From contig NZ_JOCX01000004.1 in NCBI RefSeq assembly GCF_000717915.1, positions 62,001 to 126,000 on the forward strand: a DNA stretch of 64,000 nt. The letters run 5' to 3'. How positions within the stretch are numbered: position 1 is the stretch's first letter; each line of letters begins with the position of its first letter. Under the pieces are notes generated by a model. The model had not been told where the DNA came from. It worked only from the letters and a program-made list of their open reading frames with translations, and searched no databases. Below, piece by piece: positions 17,381-27,589 of this stretch. The DNA comes from Streptomyces sp. NRRL S-244 (GTDB lineage Bacteria > Actinomycetota > Actinomycetes > Streptomycetales > Streptomycetaceae). Made by a program: the position numbers and the translations under genes.

Positions 17381-18298
17381 ATGACCGCTGACTCCGTTTC
17401 CGAAAGGCGCTACACACGCGCCATGGCCAGCCTCCGCGGGCTGGCGCTGGGTGACGCCCTGGGCTCCCAGTACTTCGTCCCCGTGAACTACCCCCTCCTC
17501 AAGCGCCGCGAGCTGCCCGTCGGCACCGGGACCTGGCAGTGGACCGACGACACCGAGATGGCCTGCTCGGTGGTCGCCGTCCTCGCCGCGCACGGGCGCA
17601 TCGACCAGGACGCCCTGGCGAGCTCCTTCGCCCACCACCACGACTTCGACCGCGGCTACGGGCCCGCCGTCAACCGGATGCTCCGCCTCGTCCGGGAGGG
17701 CGAGGACTGGCGCACGCTGGCCGCCGAGCTGTTCAACGGGCAGGGCTCGTGGGGCAACGGCGCGGCCATGCGGATCGCGCCGCTGGGTGCGTGGTACGCC
17801 GACGATCCGGAGCAGGCCACGCACCAGGCGGAGATTTCCGCCTACACCACGCACCAGCACCGCGAGGCGGTGTGCGGGGCGATGGCCGTGGCGGCGGCGG
17901 CCGCACTGGCGGCGGCCCCGGCCGGTCCGCCGAAGGCCGGGGACCTGCTGGACGGGGTGATCGCGCTGGTGCCGCGCAGTGCGGTGGGCGCGGGGCTGCG
18001 GCGGGCGCGGGACATGCTGGACTACGGGGACGCGACGACGGTCGCGGCGGTGCTGGGCTGCGGGCGGCGTACGAGCGCGCACGACACCGTGCCGTTCGCT
18101 CTGTGGTCGGCGGCGCGGTCGCTGGACGACTACGAGCGGGCGTTCTGGACCACCGCGCAGGTGGGCGGGGACGTGGACACGACCTGCGCCATTGTCGGCG
18201 GGGTGTTGGGCGCGCGCGGCGACGCGGTGCTGCCCGCCGCTTGGCTGGCCCGTACGGAGGCCCTGCCGGCCTGGCTGCCGGAGACGGCGGCGCACTAG
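17381..18298 (+). CDS. ADP-ribosylglycohydrolase family protein
   Basis: The protein has 305 residues. The family (DraG/ARH type) removes ADP-ribose from proteins or small molecules using two Mg ions. Metal-ligand motifs are visible: GLALGDALGS near the N-terminus, WTDDTEMA (about residue 51), and GGDVDTTCAIVGGVLGA in the C-terminal third. These three are the expected acidic clusters, so activity is likely. It starts 11 bp after the histidine phosphatase gene. The target is unknown, since no nitrogenase regulation or ADP-ribosyltransferase gene is present in the window. Confidence 0.9.
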   Translation: MTADSVSERRYTRAMASLRGLALGDALGSQYFVPVNYPLLKRRELPVGTGTWQWTDDTEMACSVVAVLAAHGRIDQDALASSFAHHHDFDRGYGPAVNRMLRLVREGEDWRTLAAELFNGQGSWGNGAAMRIAPLGAWYADDPEQATHQAEISAYTTHQHREAVCGAMAVAAAAALAAAPAGPPKAGDLLDGVIALVPRSAVGAGLRRARDMLDYGDATTVAAVLGCGRRTSAHDTVPFALWSAARSLDDYERAFWTTAQVGGDVDTTCAIVGGVLGARGDAVLPAAWLARTEALPAWLPETAAH

Positions 18299-18478
18299 GG
18301 GGTGTCCGGGCGGCGCGCGGGTGGGGCGCGCGGCCGGGCGATACGGGCCGTTTCGATTGTCACGGTCCTGCCACAGGGGCTTTCCCGTCGGGCTGAACCC
18401 GCACGTCACGGGCCTAACCTGACCGCGCTGCCGCCTCCGTCGTGACGACGCGGCCGGCCGACAGGGGAGGGGAACCCG

Positions 18479-20275
18479 ATGCCAGAGAACACCGACGGCG
18501 CGCCCGGCGACGCGACCGGAGGCCCGCCCGCCGACCCGCCCACAGGGCTCGTCGCGGACACCGTCGCGGACACCGGCGCGGGGGCCGCGCCGACGGGTGC
18601 CGCGCCGACGGGAGCCCCGGCGCAGGCCGCCGGGAGGCACACGGGCGGGTCTGCCGGCGGGGCGGCCGACGGGCCCGGCGCGGGGGCGCCGCCCGGGTGG
18701 GAGCCCAAGGCGTGGCAGGCCTATCAAGTCCGCCAGCAGCGGGCGAAGTCCGGGGCCTGGTCCGTCGTACCGCTCGCGTGGGCCGAGGCCGCGCGCCCCG
18801 CCCGGGCCGCACCCATACCCACCGCCGTCCTGCTCGCCGCCGTGGCGGCCGGCCTCGCCTCGGCCTTGTTCCTCGGTGACGGCCTGGGCCCCGGGCTGCT
18901 GATCGCCTTCGTGCCCGCCATGGCCGGTGCGTACCTCGCCGCCCGGGCCGCCCGGCGGCGCGCGCGGCCCTGGAGCGTGGCCTGGGCGGTCGGCTGCGCC
19001 GCCCTCCTCGCCGTACCCGCGCTGCGCGACGCCGGCTGGCCCGCCACCCTCGCACTGCTCGCCGCCGTCCTGCTCGGCGCGCTGGCCCTGCACGGCAGCC
19101 GCACCTGGCCCGGCGTGCTGCTCAGCCCGCTCGGCTTCGTCGACTCCACCGTGCTCGGGATCCGCTGGGCCTGGAGCGGCCTGCGCTCGCGCGGCAGCGG
19201 GGTCGACCGCGCCCGCTGGCTGCCCGTGGCCAAGGCCGCCGCCGTGGCCCTCGTCCTGCTGGTGCTCTTCGGCACCCTGTTCGCCTCCGCCGACGCGGCC
19301 TTCGCCGACCTGCTGGACGCGCTCACCCCGGAGATCTCCCTCGGCGACGGACCGGTGCGCTTCGTTCTCTTCCTGCTCGGAGCCGTACTCGCGCTCGCCG
19401 CCGCCCGCGCCGCCGCCGCGCCCTCGCGCTGGGACCGGATCCGGATCGCGCCCGGAAAGCCGCGCTCCCGCGTCGAATGGGCCCTTCCGCTCATCGTGCT
19501 CGACCTGCTCTTCGCCGGCTTCAACGCCGTCCAGCTGGCCGTCCTGTTCGGCGGCTACGACAAGGTCCTGGAGAGCACCGGGCTCACCTACGCCGCGTAC
19601 GTCCGCCAGGGCTTCTGGCAGCTGCTCTGGGCCACCCTGCTCACCCTCGTCGTGATCGCGCTCGCCCTGCGCTGGGCCCCGCGCGCCGGAGCCGGCGACC
19701 GGCGGTTCGTCCGCGTCGTCCTCGGCACGCTGTGCGCCCTGACCCTGGTCGTGGTCGCCTCCGCGCTGCGCCGGATGGACCTGTACGTGGACGCGTACGG
19801 GCTGACCCGGCTGCGCGTGTCGGTGGCCGCGATGGAGCTCTGGCTCGGGCTGGTCGTCGTACTGATCATGGCCGCGGGCGTGTTCGGCGCCCGCTGGCTG
19901 CCGCGCGCGGTCGCGGCCGGGGCGGCCGCCGCCGTCCTGGCCTTCGGGCTGCTGTCCCCGGACGGGCTGGTCGCGGAGAAGAACGTGGCCCGCTTCGAGC
20001 AGGCCGCCGAGCTCGACCGGGCCGAGACGCTCGACCTGGCCTACTTCCAGTCCCTGTCGGCGGACGCCGTGCCCGCGCTGGACCGGCTGCCCGAACCCCG
20101 CCGCTCCTGCGCCCTGCGTGGGATCAACAACGAGCTGGCGAGCCGCGGTCAGGTGCCCTGGTACGCGATGAGCCTCGGCGAGTACCGGGCCCGCCAGATC
20201 CTCCGTGAGCGCCCGGTGACGGCCTCGTACGAGGTGTGCCGCAGCCTGGGCACCTTCCACAGCCGCACCGAGTAG
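18479..20275 (+). CDS. DUF4173 (DUF4153-like) integral membrane protein
   Basis: The protein has 598 residues, with a strong ribosome-binding site (AGGGGAGGGGAA) before the ATG. The N-terminal ~80 residues are a Gly/Ala/Pro/Thr-rich cytoplasmic tail. From about 100 onward there are many hydrophobic helices (roughly 12). Family marks are the long VEWALPLIVLDLLFAGFNAVQL helix region, GLTYAAYVRQGFWQL, and MDLYVDAYGLTRLRV. The C-terminal ~90 residues are soluble. No function is established for the family. The gene is monocistronic and converges on the MFS exporter. Confidence 0.82.
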   Translation: MPENTDGAPGDATGGPPADPPTGLVADTVADTGAGAAPTGAAPTGAPAQAAGRHTGGSAGGAADGPGAGAPPGWEPKAWQAYQVRQQRAKSGAWSVVPLAWAEAARPARAAPIPTAVLLAAVAAGLASALFLGDGLGPGLLIAFVPAMAGAYLAARAARRRARPWSVAWAVGCAALLAVPALRDAGWPATLALLAAVLLGALALHGSRTWPGVLLSPLGFVDSTVLGIRWAWSGLRSRGSGVDRARWLPVAKAAAVALVLLVLFGTLFASADAAFADLLDALTPEISLGDGPVRFVLFLLGAVLALAAARAAAAPSRWDRIRIAPGKPRSRVEWALPLIVLDLLFAGFNAVQLAVLFGGYDKVLESTGLTYAAYVRQGFWQLLWATLLTLVVIALALRWAPRAGAGDRRFVRVVLGTLCALTLVVVASALRRMDLYVDAYGLTRLRVSVAAMELWLGLVVVLIMAAGVFGARWLPRAVAAGAAAAVLAFGLLSPDGLVAEKNVARFEQAAELDRAETLDLAYFQSLSADAVPALDRLPEPRRSCALRGINNELASRGQVPWYAMSLGEYRARQILRERPVTASYEVCRSLGTFHSRTE

Positions 20276-20321
20276 CGGCCGGCGGAAGCAGCCGGACGCC
20301 AGCCCGATCCCGTACGAGGAC

Positions 20322-20350
20322 CCCGGCGCGACACCACCTCCCGCGCCGGG
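20322..20350. terminator. Hairpin between converging DUF4173 and MFS genes
   Basis: A perfect 9-bp stem (CCCGGCGCG with CGCGCCGGG) has an 11-nt loop. It lies centrally in the 100-bp gap between converging genes. Confidence 0.6.
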
Positions 20351-20375
20351 AGCCCCGTACGCCGCCCCGCACGCC

Positions 20376-21944
20376 TCAGGCCGCCGGACCGGCCTCCGCG
20401 ACGGCGCCGTTCAGGGCCTCCAGGTCGCTCTTGCGCACCCGGATCACCAGCAGGGCGGTGGCCAGGGCGAGTCCGGCCATGGCGACGGCCGCGATGAACG
20501 CGGTGGAGATGCCCTGGGTGAGGACGATGTCCCCCCAGGGGTCGGCCATCCGCTTGGTCTCGTTGAAGGCCGCCATCTGGTCGGGGTCCGCGTGCTCCAG
20601 GAAGTCCGGCATCTGTTTCGCGCCCTCGTTCCGGCTGGCCGTGCCGAAGACGGTGACCAGGATCGACAGGCCGAGCGAGCCGCCCACCTGCTGGCTGGCG
20701 TTGAGCAGCCCGGAGGCCGCCCCTGCCTCCCGCTGGGCGACTCCGGAGACGGCGGTGAGGGTGAGGGTCACGAAGTTCAGGCCCATGCCGAAGCCGAAGA
20801 GCAGCATCGGCCCGAGGACCCCGGAGACGTACGAGCTGTCGGTGCGGATGAAGGTCAGCCAGGCCAGGCCGATGCCGGTGAGGGCGGATCCGGCGACCAT
20901 GAACGGCTTGGGGCCGAAGCGCGGCAGGAAGCGCTGCGAGAGCCCGGCGGCGGTGACGATCGCGACGGTCACGGGCAGGAAGCCGAGCCCGGACTGGATG
21001 GGGGAGAAGCCCAGCACGTTCTGTACGAACTGGACGATGAAGAAGAACATCCCGAACATCGCGGCGGCGAGACCGAGCATGATCAGGTAGGTGCCGGAGC
21101 GGTTGCGGTCGGCGAACATCCGCAGCGGAATGATCGGATCGTGGGCCCGCGACTCGATGGCCACGAAGAGCGTGAGCAGGACGACGGCCGTGGCGAAGGA
21201 GACGAGGGTGCCCGTGTCGCGCCAGCCGTCCTCGGAGGCGCGGATGAACCCGTAGACGAGCGAGGCCATGCCGCCGGTGGAGGTGAGGGCCCCCGCGACG
21301 TCGAAGCGGCCCGGGTGGCGCTCGGACTCGGTGATGTAGAGCGGGGTGAGCACGGCGATCAGCAGGCCGATCGGCACGTTGACGAAGAGCACCCAGCGCC
21401 AGTCGAGCCACTCGGTCAGCATGCCGCCGGTCAGCAGGCCGATCGCGCCGCCGCCCGCGGAGACGGCGGCGAACACGCCGAACGCGCGGTTGCGTTCGGG
21501 GCCTTCGGCGAAGGTCGTGGTGATCAGGGCGAGCGAGGTCGGCGAGGCGATCGCGCCGCCGACCCCCTGGAGGGCGCGGGCGGCCAGCAGTTGCCAGGGC
21601 TCCTCGGCGAAGCCGCCGAGCAGGGAGGCCAGGGTGAAGAGCAGGATGCCGGTCAGGAACACGCGGCGCCGGCCGAGGATGTCGCCGGCCCGGCCGCCGA
21701 GGAGCAGGAGGCCGCCGAAGGCCAGGGTGTAGGCGCTGATCACCCAGGACAGGTCGGTGGTGGAGAAGGAGAGGGCGGTCTGGATGTGCGGGAGTGCGAT
21801 GTTCACGATCGTCGCGTCGAGGACGACCATGAGCTGACAGGCGGCGATGACCGCGAGTGCCACGCCGGGCCGCCCTTCCCGGCGGGCCGCGCCCGGTATC
21901 CGGGGCGTGGCGAGTGGAGAGCTTTTCACCGAGGATCCCCCCAT
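20376..21944 (-). CDS. MFS transporter, DHA2 (EmrB/QacA-like, 14-helix) family
   Basis: This is a 522-residue drug/proton antiporter-type exporter. It has LDATIVNIALPHIQ in helix 1, GRAGDILGRRRVFL in the first cytoplasmic loop, and ALQGVGGAIASPTSLALI. The long hydrophobic length fits 14 helices. ATG at 21944 is listed, but a GTG five codons in (VKSSPLATP) has a better ribosome-binding site (GGGGGGATC). It diverges from a TetR gene, and two large operators lie between them, so it is very probably repressed by that TetR until an exported compound binds the repressor. The substrate is unknown. Confidence 0.92.
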   Translation of the reverse strand: MGGSSVKSSPLATPRIPGAARREGRPGVALAVIAACQLMVVLDATIVNIALPHIQTALSFSTTDLSWVISAYTLAFGGLLLLGGRAGDILGRRRVFLTGILLFTLASLLGGFAEEPWQLLAARALQGVGGAIASPTSLALITTTFAEGPERNRAFGVFAAVSAGGGAIGLLTGGMLTEWLDWRWVLFVNVPIGLLIAVLTPLYITESERHPGRFDVAGALTSTGGMASLVYGFIRASEDGWRDTGTLVSFATAVVLLTLFVAIESRAHDPIIPLRMFADRNRSGTYLIMLGLAAAMFGMFFFIVQFVQNVLGFSPIQSGLGFLPVTVAIVTAAGLSQRFLPRFGPKPFMVAGSALTGIGLAWLTFIRTDSSYVSGVLGPMLLFGFGMGLNFVTLTLTAVSGVAQREAGAASGLLNASQQVGGSLGLSILVTVFGTASRNEGAKQMPDFLEHADPDQMAAFNETKRMADPWGDIVLTQGISTAFIAAVAMAGLALATALLVIRVRKSDLEALNGAVAEAGPAA

Positions 21945-21952
21945 AGTGAAAT

Positions 21953-21972
21953 AGTGAACGCAGCCGTTCACT
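21953..21972. promoter_or_regulatory. TetR operator 1 (MFS/tetR gap)
   Basis: A perfect inverted repeat AGTGAACG-CAGC-CGTTCACT begins 8 bp upstream of the MFS ATG, so a bound repressor would cover the exporter's promoter or translation start. It is almost identical to operator 2, 47 bp away centre to centre. A further half-like TAGTGAAA lies at 21944-21951. Confidence 0.85.
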
Positions 21973-21997
21973 GCGGCACCACGGTAGGAGCCCCGGG

Positions 21998-22021
21998 TTA
22001 GTGAACGCAACCGTTCACTAA
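21998..22021. promoter_or_regulatory. TetR operator 2 (MFS/tetR gap)
   Basis: A perfect 10-bp-arm inverted repeat TTAGTGAACG-CAAC-CGTTCACTAA ends 50 bp before the tetR ATG. Together with operator 1 it gives one site per promoter. This supports autoregulation of tetR as well as control of the exporter. Confidence 0.88.
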
Positions 22022-22071
22022 GGCTGAAAACGCGTGCGAGGGGCGCGTGGATCGGTCGGAGGTGGAGGGTG

Positions 22072-22674
22072 ATGGTGGGTTCGCGCTGGTCAGTTGCGTC
22101 ACCGGGCCGCAGGCGCGGTCCGGAACTCGAACGGGCGATTCTCGACGCGGCGTTGGAGCAGCTGAGCACGGTCGGCTGGAACGGGCTCACGATGGAGGGC
22201 GTCGCGGCCTGTGCGCACACCGGCAAGGCGGCGGTGTACCGGCGGTGGCCCTCGAAGGCCGACCTGGTGGCCGAGGTGCTGCGGGCGGGGCTGCCGCCGA
22301 TCGGGGAGATCGCCGACGGCGGATCGTTCCGGGGCGACTTCCTCCGGTTGTGTCTGCGGATGCGTGACGTGATGGAGTCACGCGCCGGTCAGGCGCTGCG
22401 CGCGGTCCTTCACGAATGCGACCACGCCCATGCGGGCCGGTTCCACGACGTGGTCCGGGCCGGGCTGCACGAGCCCGCCCACCACTTGATCAGGGAGCTT
22501 GTGCAGCGCGGGATCGAGCGGGGTGACGTACGGCCGGATGCGGCGAGTCCGTTCGTCGCCGACGTCATTCCGGCCATGATGATGTACCGCGCGAAGGTGT
22601 GCGGGAGCGAATGGACGGATGCGGACATCACGGAAATGATCGATCAGGTGATGGTGCCGCTGCTCAGGGCGTGA
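22072..22674 (+). CDS. TetR family transcriptional repressor
   Basis: The protein has 200 residues. The N-terminal TetR helix-turn-helix spans about 16-65 (AILDAALEQLSTVGWNGLTMEGVA; TGKAAVYRRWPSKADLVAEVL). The variable ligand domain ends with DADITEMIDQVMVPLLRA. A GTG one codon upstream could also be used; GGAGG lies 9 nt before the ATG. Its likely targets are the two palindromes in the gap to the divergent MFS exporter. Confidence 0.93.
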   Translation: MVGSRWSVASPGRRRGPELERAILDAALEQLSTVGWNGLTMEGVAACAHTGKAAVYRRWPSKADLVAEVLRAGLPPIGEIADGGSFRGDFLRLCLRMRDVMESRAGQALRAVLHECDHAHAGRFHDVVRAGLHEPAHHLIRELVQRGIERGDVRPDAASPFVADVIPAMMMYRAKVCGSEWTDADITEMIDQVMVPLLRA

Positions 22675-22743
22675 GACGCCGTACGGACTCCACCCGGGGC
22701 GGGGTGTGCAGGCGACGCGGGGCGGCGTACCCTTGCTGGCGCC

Positions 22744-23454
22744 ATGCCGTACGAAGCACCCACCCACACCGTCGAACGCTCCCTCCGTGCAACCACCGGC
22801 GCCAAGGTCATCGCCGGGGTCGACGAAGTCGGACGAGGGGCCTGGGCCGGTCCCGTCACCGTGTGCGCGGCGATCACCGGTCTGCGCCGGCCGCCCGCAG
22901 GTCTCACCGACTCCAAACTGCTCACCCAGAAACGACGCGACGCGCTCCTCGACGTCCTGGAGGACTGGGTCACCGCGTACGCGCTGGGGCACGCCTCCCC
23001 GGAGGAGATCGACGCACTCGGGATGACGGCCGCGCTGCGGCTCGCCGCGGAGCGCGCCCTTCAGGCGCTGCCCGTGCGGCCCGACGCGGTGATCCTCGAC
23101 GGCAAGCACGACTATCTCGGCCCGCCCTGGCGGGTCCGTACGGTGATCAAGGGCGACCAGTCCTGCGTCGCCGTCGCCGCGGCCTCGGTGATCGCCAAGG
23201 TCAGGCGCGACCGGATGATGGCCGAGCTCGGCCGACAGGGCGGCGGGTGTGCGGAGTTCGCCTTCGGCGACAACGCCGGATACCCCTCGCCGGTGCACCG
23301 GGCCGCACTTGAGGAGCTGGGGCCCACCCCGCACCACCGGCTCTCGTGGTCGTACCTCGACGGGCTGCCCAAGTGGCGCCACCTCAAGAAGGTGCGGCGC
23401 AGCGAGGAAGCGACGGAGCTGGAAAACGGAGGCCAACTCGGCTTCGATTTCTGA
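22744..23454 (+). CDS. rnhB: Ribonuclease HII
   Basis: The protein has 236 residues. It cleaves RNA in RNA-DNA hybrids and single ribonucleotides in DNA. The catalytic acidic residues are in [17 protein letters not shown] (D27, E28), [12 protein letters not shown], and the later [18 protein letters not shown] region. [10 protein letters not shown] is the family's substrate-contacting loop. It is followed within 20 bp by a terminator hairpin, so the next gene has its own expression or relies on read-through. Confidence 0.96.
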   Translation: MPYEAPTHTVERSLRATTGAKVIAGVDEVGRGAWAGPVTVCAAITGLRRPPAGLTDSKLLTQKRRDALLDVLEDWVTAYALGHASPEEIDALGMTAALRLAAERALQALPVRPDAVILDGKHDYLGPPWRVRTVIKGDQSCVAVAAASVIAKVRRDRMMAELGRQGGGCAEFAFGDNAGYPSPVHRAALEELGPTPHHRLSWSYLDGLPKWRHLKKVRRSEEATELENGGQLGFDF

Positions 23455-23472
23455 TCGCACCCACGTGCCACC

Positions 23473-23498
23473 CACCGGTACGTTTCGTACCGGTGTTT
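23473..23498 (+). terminator. Terminator after rnhB
   Basis: A perfect 10-bp stem (CACCGGTACG with CGTACCGGTG) has a TTT loop and is followed by TTTGAT. It lies between rnhB and the next ATG, only 15 bp from that start codon. It could also act as a cis-regulatory hairpin for the downstream gene. Confidence 0.8.
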
Positions 23499-23513
23499 GA
23501 TAGACATCAACTC

Positions 23514-24167
23514 ATGCCTCTCACCCCCGAGGAGCCTCAGATTCACGAGAGTGCCCAGGGTCCCCGCGTCACGCCGGCCGCGAGCCGCACCGCGCAGACC
23601 CCCCGCCCCGTACCTGGTCCGCGTCCCGCCGCCGTTCCGCGGCCCGGGCGCCCCGGTCCCTCCCCCGCGGCGGCGAGCCGTACGGGCGGGGCTCCCAGGC
23701 CCGCACCGCCCGCGCAGCGTGCGCCGCAGGCCACCCCTGGACCCGTAGCCCCCACCGCACCGTCCGTCTCCGCGGCGGTGCCCCAGATCCAGCTGATCCC
23801 GGCCTCCGCGGAGGGTGCGCTGGACGCGGCCGAAGAGGCCGTCGACCTGCTGCTCGACACCGGGCGCGCGCCCGGCGACATCCTGGTGCTCACCACCGGC
23901 GACCCGCACCCGTGGGCCGCGCACGAGCTGTCCTTCGGCGAGGCCGCGTACTGGGCCCTGCACGACGCCGGGGACGACGTCTTCTACGCGGACGCGGCGC
24001 AGGCCGAGCGCGCCGCGGGCCGTCCCGTCGTGGTCTTCGCGGCCAACGGCGGAGCGGCCGGTGCGACCGCCGCCGCCCTGCCGACCGCGCTCGCGCGGGC
24101 CGGCGCGCTGCTGATCGTGTGCGGCGACCCGCAGCAGATCAACTCCGTGCTGGGCACGGGCGTCTGA
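23514..24167 (+). CDS. Hypothetical protein with a helicase-C-terminus-like domain
   Basis: The protein has 217 residues. The first ~90 are disordered-looking (Pro/Ala/Arg, with repeated RPGP and PAPPAQR). The remainder is a compact alpha/beta domain: GDILVLTTGDPHPWAAHEL, VVVFAANGGAAGATAAALPTALARAGALLIVCGDPQQIN. This resembles the C-terminal RecA-like lobe of UvrD/PIF1-type superfamily-1 helicases (alternating strand/loop, ...ALTRA..LLIVCGD), but the arginine of the expected TRAR motif is lost and there is no Walker A lobe. No function is known. The start is the first ATG after the rnhB terminator; the ribosome-binding site is poor. Confidence 0.65.
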   Translation: MPLTPEEPQIHESAQGPRVTPAASRTAQTPRPVPGPRPAAVPRPGRPGPSPAAASRTGGAPRPAPPAQRAPQATPGPVAPTAPSVSAAVPQIQLIPASAEGALDAAEEAVDLLLDTGRAPGDILVLTTGDPHPWAAHELSFGEAAYWALHDAGDDVFYADAAQAERAAGRPVVVFAANGGAAGATAAALPTALARAGALLIVCGDPQQINSVLGTGV

Positions 24168-24193
24168 CGCCCCGTACCCGGCGCGGGCAAGGG

Positions 24194-24218
24194 GCGGGGT
24201 CGGTCGGACCGGCCCCGC
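24194..24218 (+). terminator. Terminator-like hairpin after the helicase-like gene
   Basis: GCGGGGTCGGTC pairs with GACCGGCCCCGC (one G-U pair) around a minimal loop, 27 bp after the stop codon. Confidence 0.5.
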
Positions 24219-24325
24219 TGAAGCCCGAGGCCTGACCTGCCGTACGCCCGATCCAGGGTGTGCGGCCGCGGGGGCTGCCCGCGTGCGGGCCGTCGTACGG
24301 GTGCGGCGCGCGGGCGGGCTTCGCT

Positions 24326-24391
24326 GTACGGCGGCCTTCGCGTACGGCGGGCTCCGGCGTACGGCGGCCTTCGCGTACGGCGGGCTCCGGC
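24326..24391. repeat. Perfect 33-bp tandem duplication
   Basis: Two identical 33-nt copies sit head to tail (24326-24358 and 24359-24391). Each contains two TACGGCGG blocks separated by CCTTCGCG or CTCCGGCG. The repeat occupies the non-coding gap just downstream of the minus-strand gene ending at 24405. Confidence 0.85.
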
Positions 24392-24404
24392 GCGCCGCGG
24401 GACC

Positions 24405-25037
24405 TCAGCGCGCGGCGGTACGGCGCCGCAGGACCTCGGTCGCGCCGCCGCCGGTGCGCAGGGTCACCGGGGGGAATTCGGACACGGCGTCGCCGAGGTG
24501 CTCGGGTCGCGAGTCGGAGCTGGGATGCCGGCCGCCCCGGCCCTCGCCCAGCACCTGCCAGCCGCCGCGGGTCAGCGTGATGTACGCGCCGCAGCGCAGC
24601 CCGTGCAGGGTGCAGGCGTCCCGCAGTCCCCACATCCAGGCGCCGTCCTCCTCGGTCCACCGCTCGTCGCCCTCGCGGCAGTACAGCAGCACCGCCGTCC
24701 GTACCGGGGTCCGGCGCCGCAGGTCGTGCGGGATGACCCGGCGCAGCGCGGCGAGCAGGGCGTTGCGGTACTCCCAGCCGTCGGCCGAGGCCGAGCGCCG
24801 GGTGAAGGAGGCGCTCGCGACGAGCCGCTCCTCGGGGCCGAGCACGGCGATCACCGCGGTCGAGGGGGCCGGGCCGTGCCGGGAGTGCAGCCCGTGGACG
24901 ACCTCGCGCGGATTGCGCAGCAGGGGGATGCCCGCCGCCGTCCACTCGGCGGGTTCCACCAGTCTGCCGTGCCGGCTGGCGCCGCCGGCTGCCGTTGTCA
25001 GTGACGACGACGAGGGCGGGGCGAATCCGAAGGCCAC
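24405..25037 (-). CDS. Hypothetical protein of unknown function
   Basis: The protein has 210 residues. The GTG start (VAFGFAPPS) has AAGGGAGGA just upstream, which favours it over ATG codons further out. I do not recognise the family. The body is a mixed alpha/beta domain (STAVIAVLGPEERLVASASFTR; RTAVLLYCREGDERW; MWGLRDACTLHGLRCGAYITLT) with two conserved-looking cysteines and a Trp-rich centre. It ends in a basic tail (ATEVLRRRTAAR). It is divergent from recQ across a 368-bp gap. Confidence 0.7.
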   Translation of the reverse strand: MAFGFAPPSSSSLTTAAGGASRHGRLVEPAEWTAAGIPLLRNPREVVHGLHSRHGPAPSTAVIAVLGPEERLVASASFTRRSASADGWEYRNALLAALRRVIPHDLRRRTPVRTAVLLYCREGDERWTEEDGAWMWGLRDACTLHGLRCGAYITLTRGGWQVLGEGRGGRHPSSDSRPEHLGDAVSEFPPVTLRTGGGATEVLRRRTAAR

Positions 25038-25405
25038 GGTCCTCCCTTCGGGTACACGCCCGCAGACGGGCACAGCTGTCGTACGGGCGCGCCGCGGCGA
25101 GGCCCTGAAGAGCGCCGTCGAGCCGGGCGGGAGCAGCCCAATTCTCGCGTGGCCCGTGAGCATGCGGCAACGAGCAATTGGCGCCGCCGACCGGAATTCG
25201 CCGGTATGCCGTTCATATCCTTGCCCCGTCAGGGCGAAGATGACTCATTCGACTGCGGTGGAAGCCCCAGTACCAGCGGAAACACCCCTTCGAGGACAGG
25301 GTCGAGGCCGGGTGGAGCGCCCGTCCGACACGTGGACCGTCCGCGACGATCTTCTCACGCTGGGTGAATTGGCCGATTGTCCGTGCCATCCGGTTGCATG
25401 GGGGC
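25038..25405. other. 368-bp divergent gap between unknown gene and recQ
   Basis: This intergenic stretch is less GC-rich than its flanks in its first half (for example AATTCTCG, GAGCAATTGGCG and GGAATTCGCCGG between about 25140 and 25205). It contains small palindromes (CAATTG, GAATTC) and no ORF I can support. Promoters for both divergent genes must lie here, but I could not assign -10/-35 boxes. Confidence 0.5.
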
Positions 25406-27565
<2,160 letters not shown>

Positions 27566-27589
27566 GCGACAGCGCGCGGCGCACGACCT

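Noticed and set aside
20376-21944. MFS transporter as the exporter of the siderophore
   Set aside because: It lies 12 kb away, is paired with its own TetR and operators, and many unrelated genes intervene.
24326-24391. CRISPR-like repeat
   Set aside because: Two adjacent copies without spacers and no cas genes; a simple tandem duplication.
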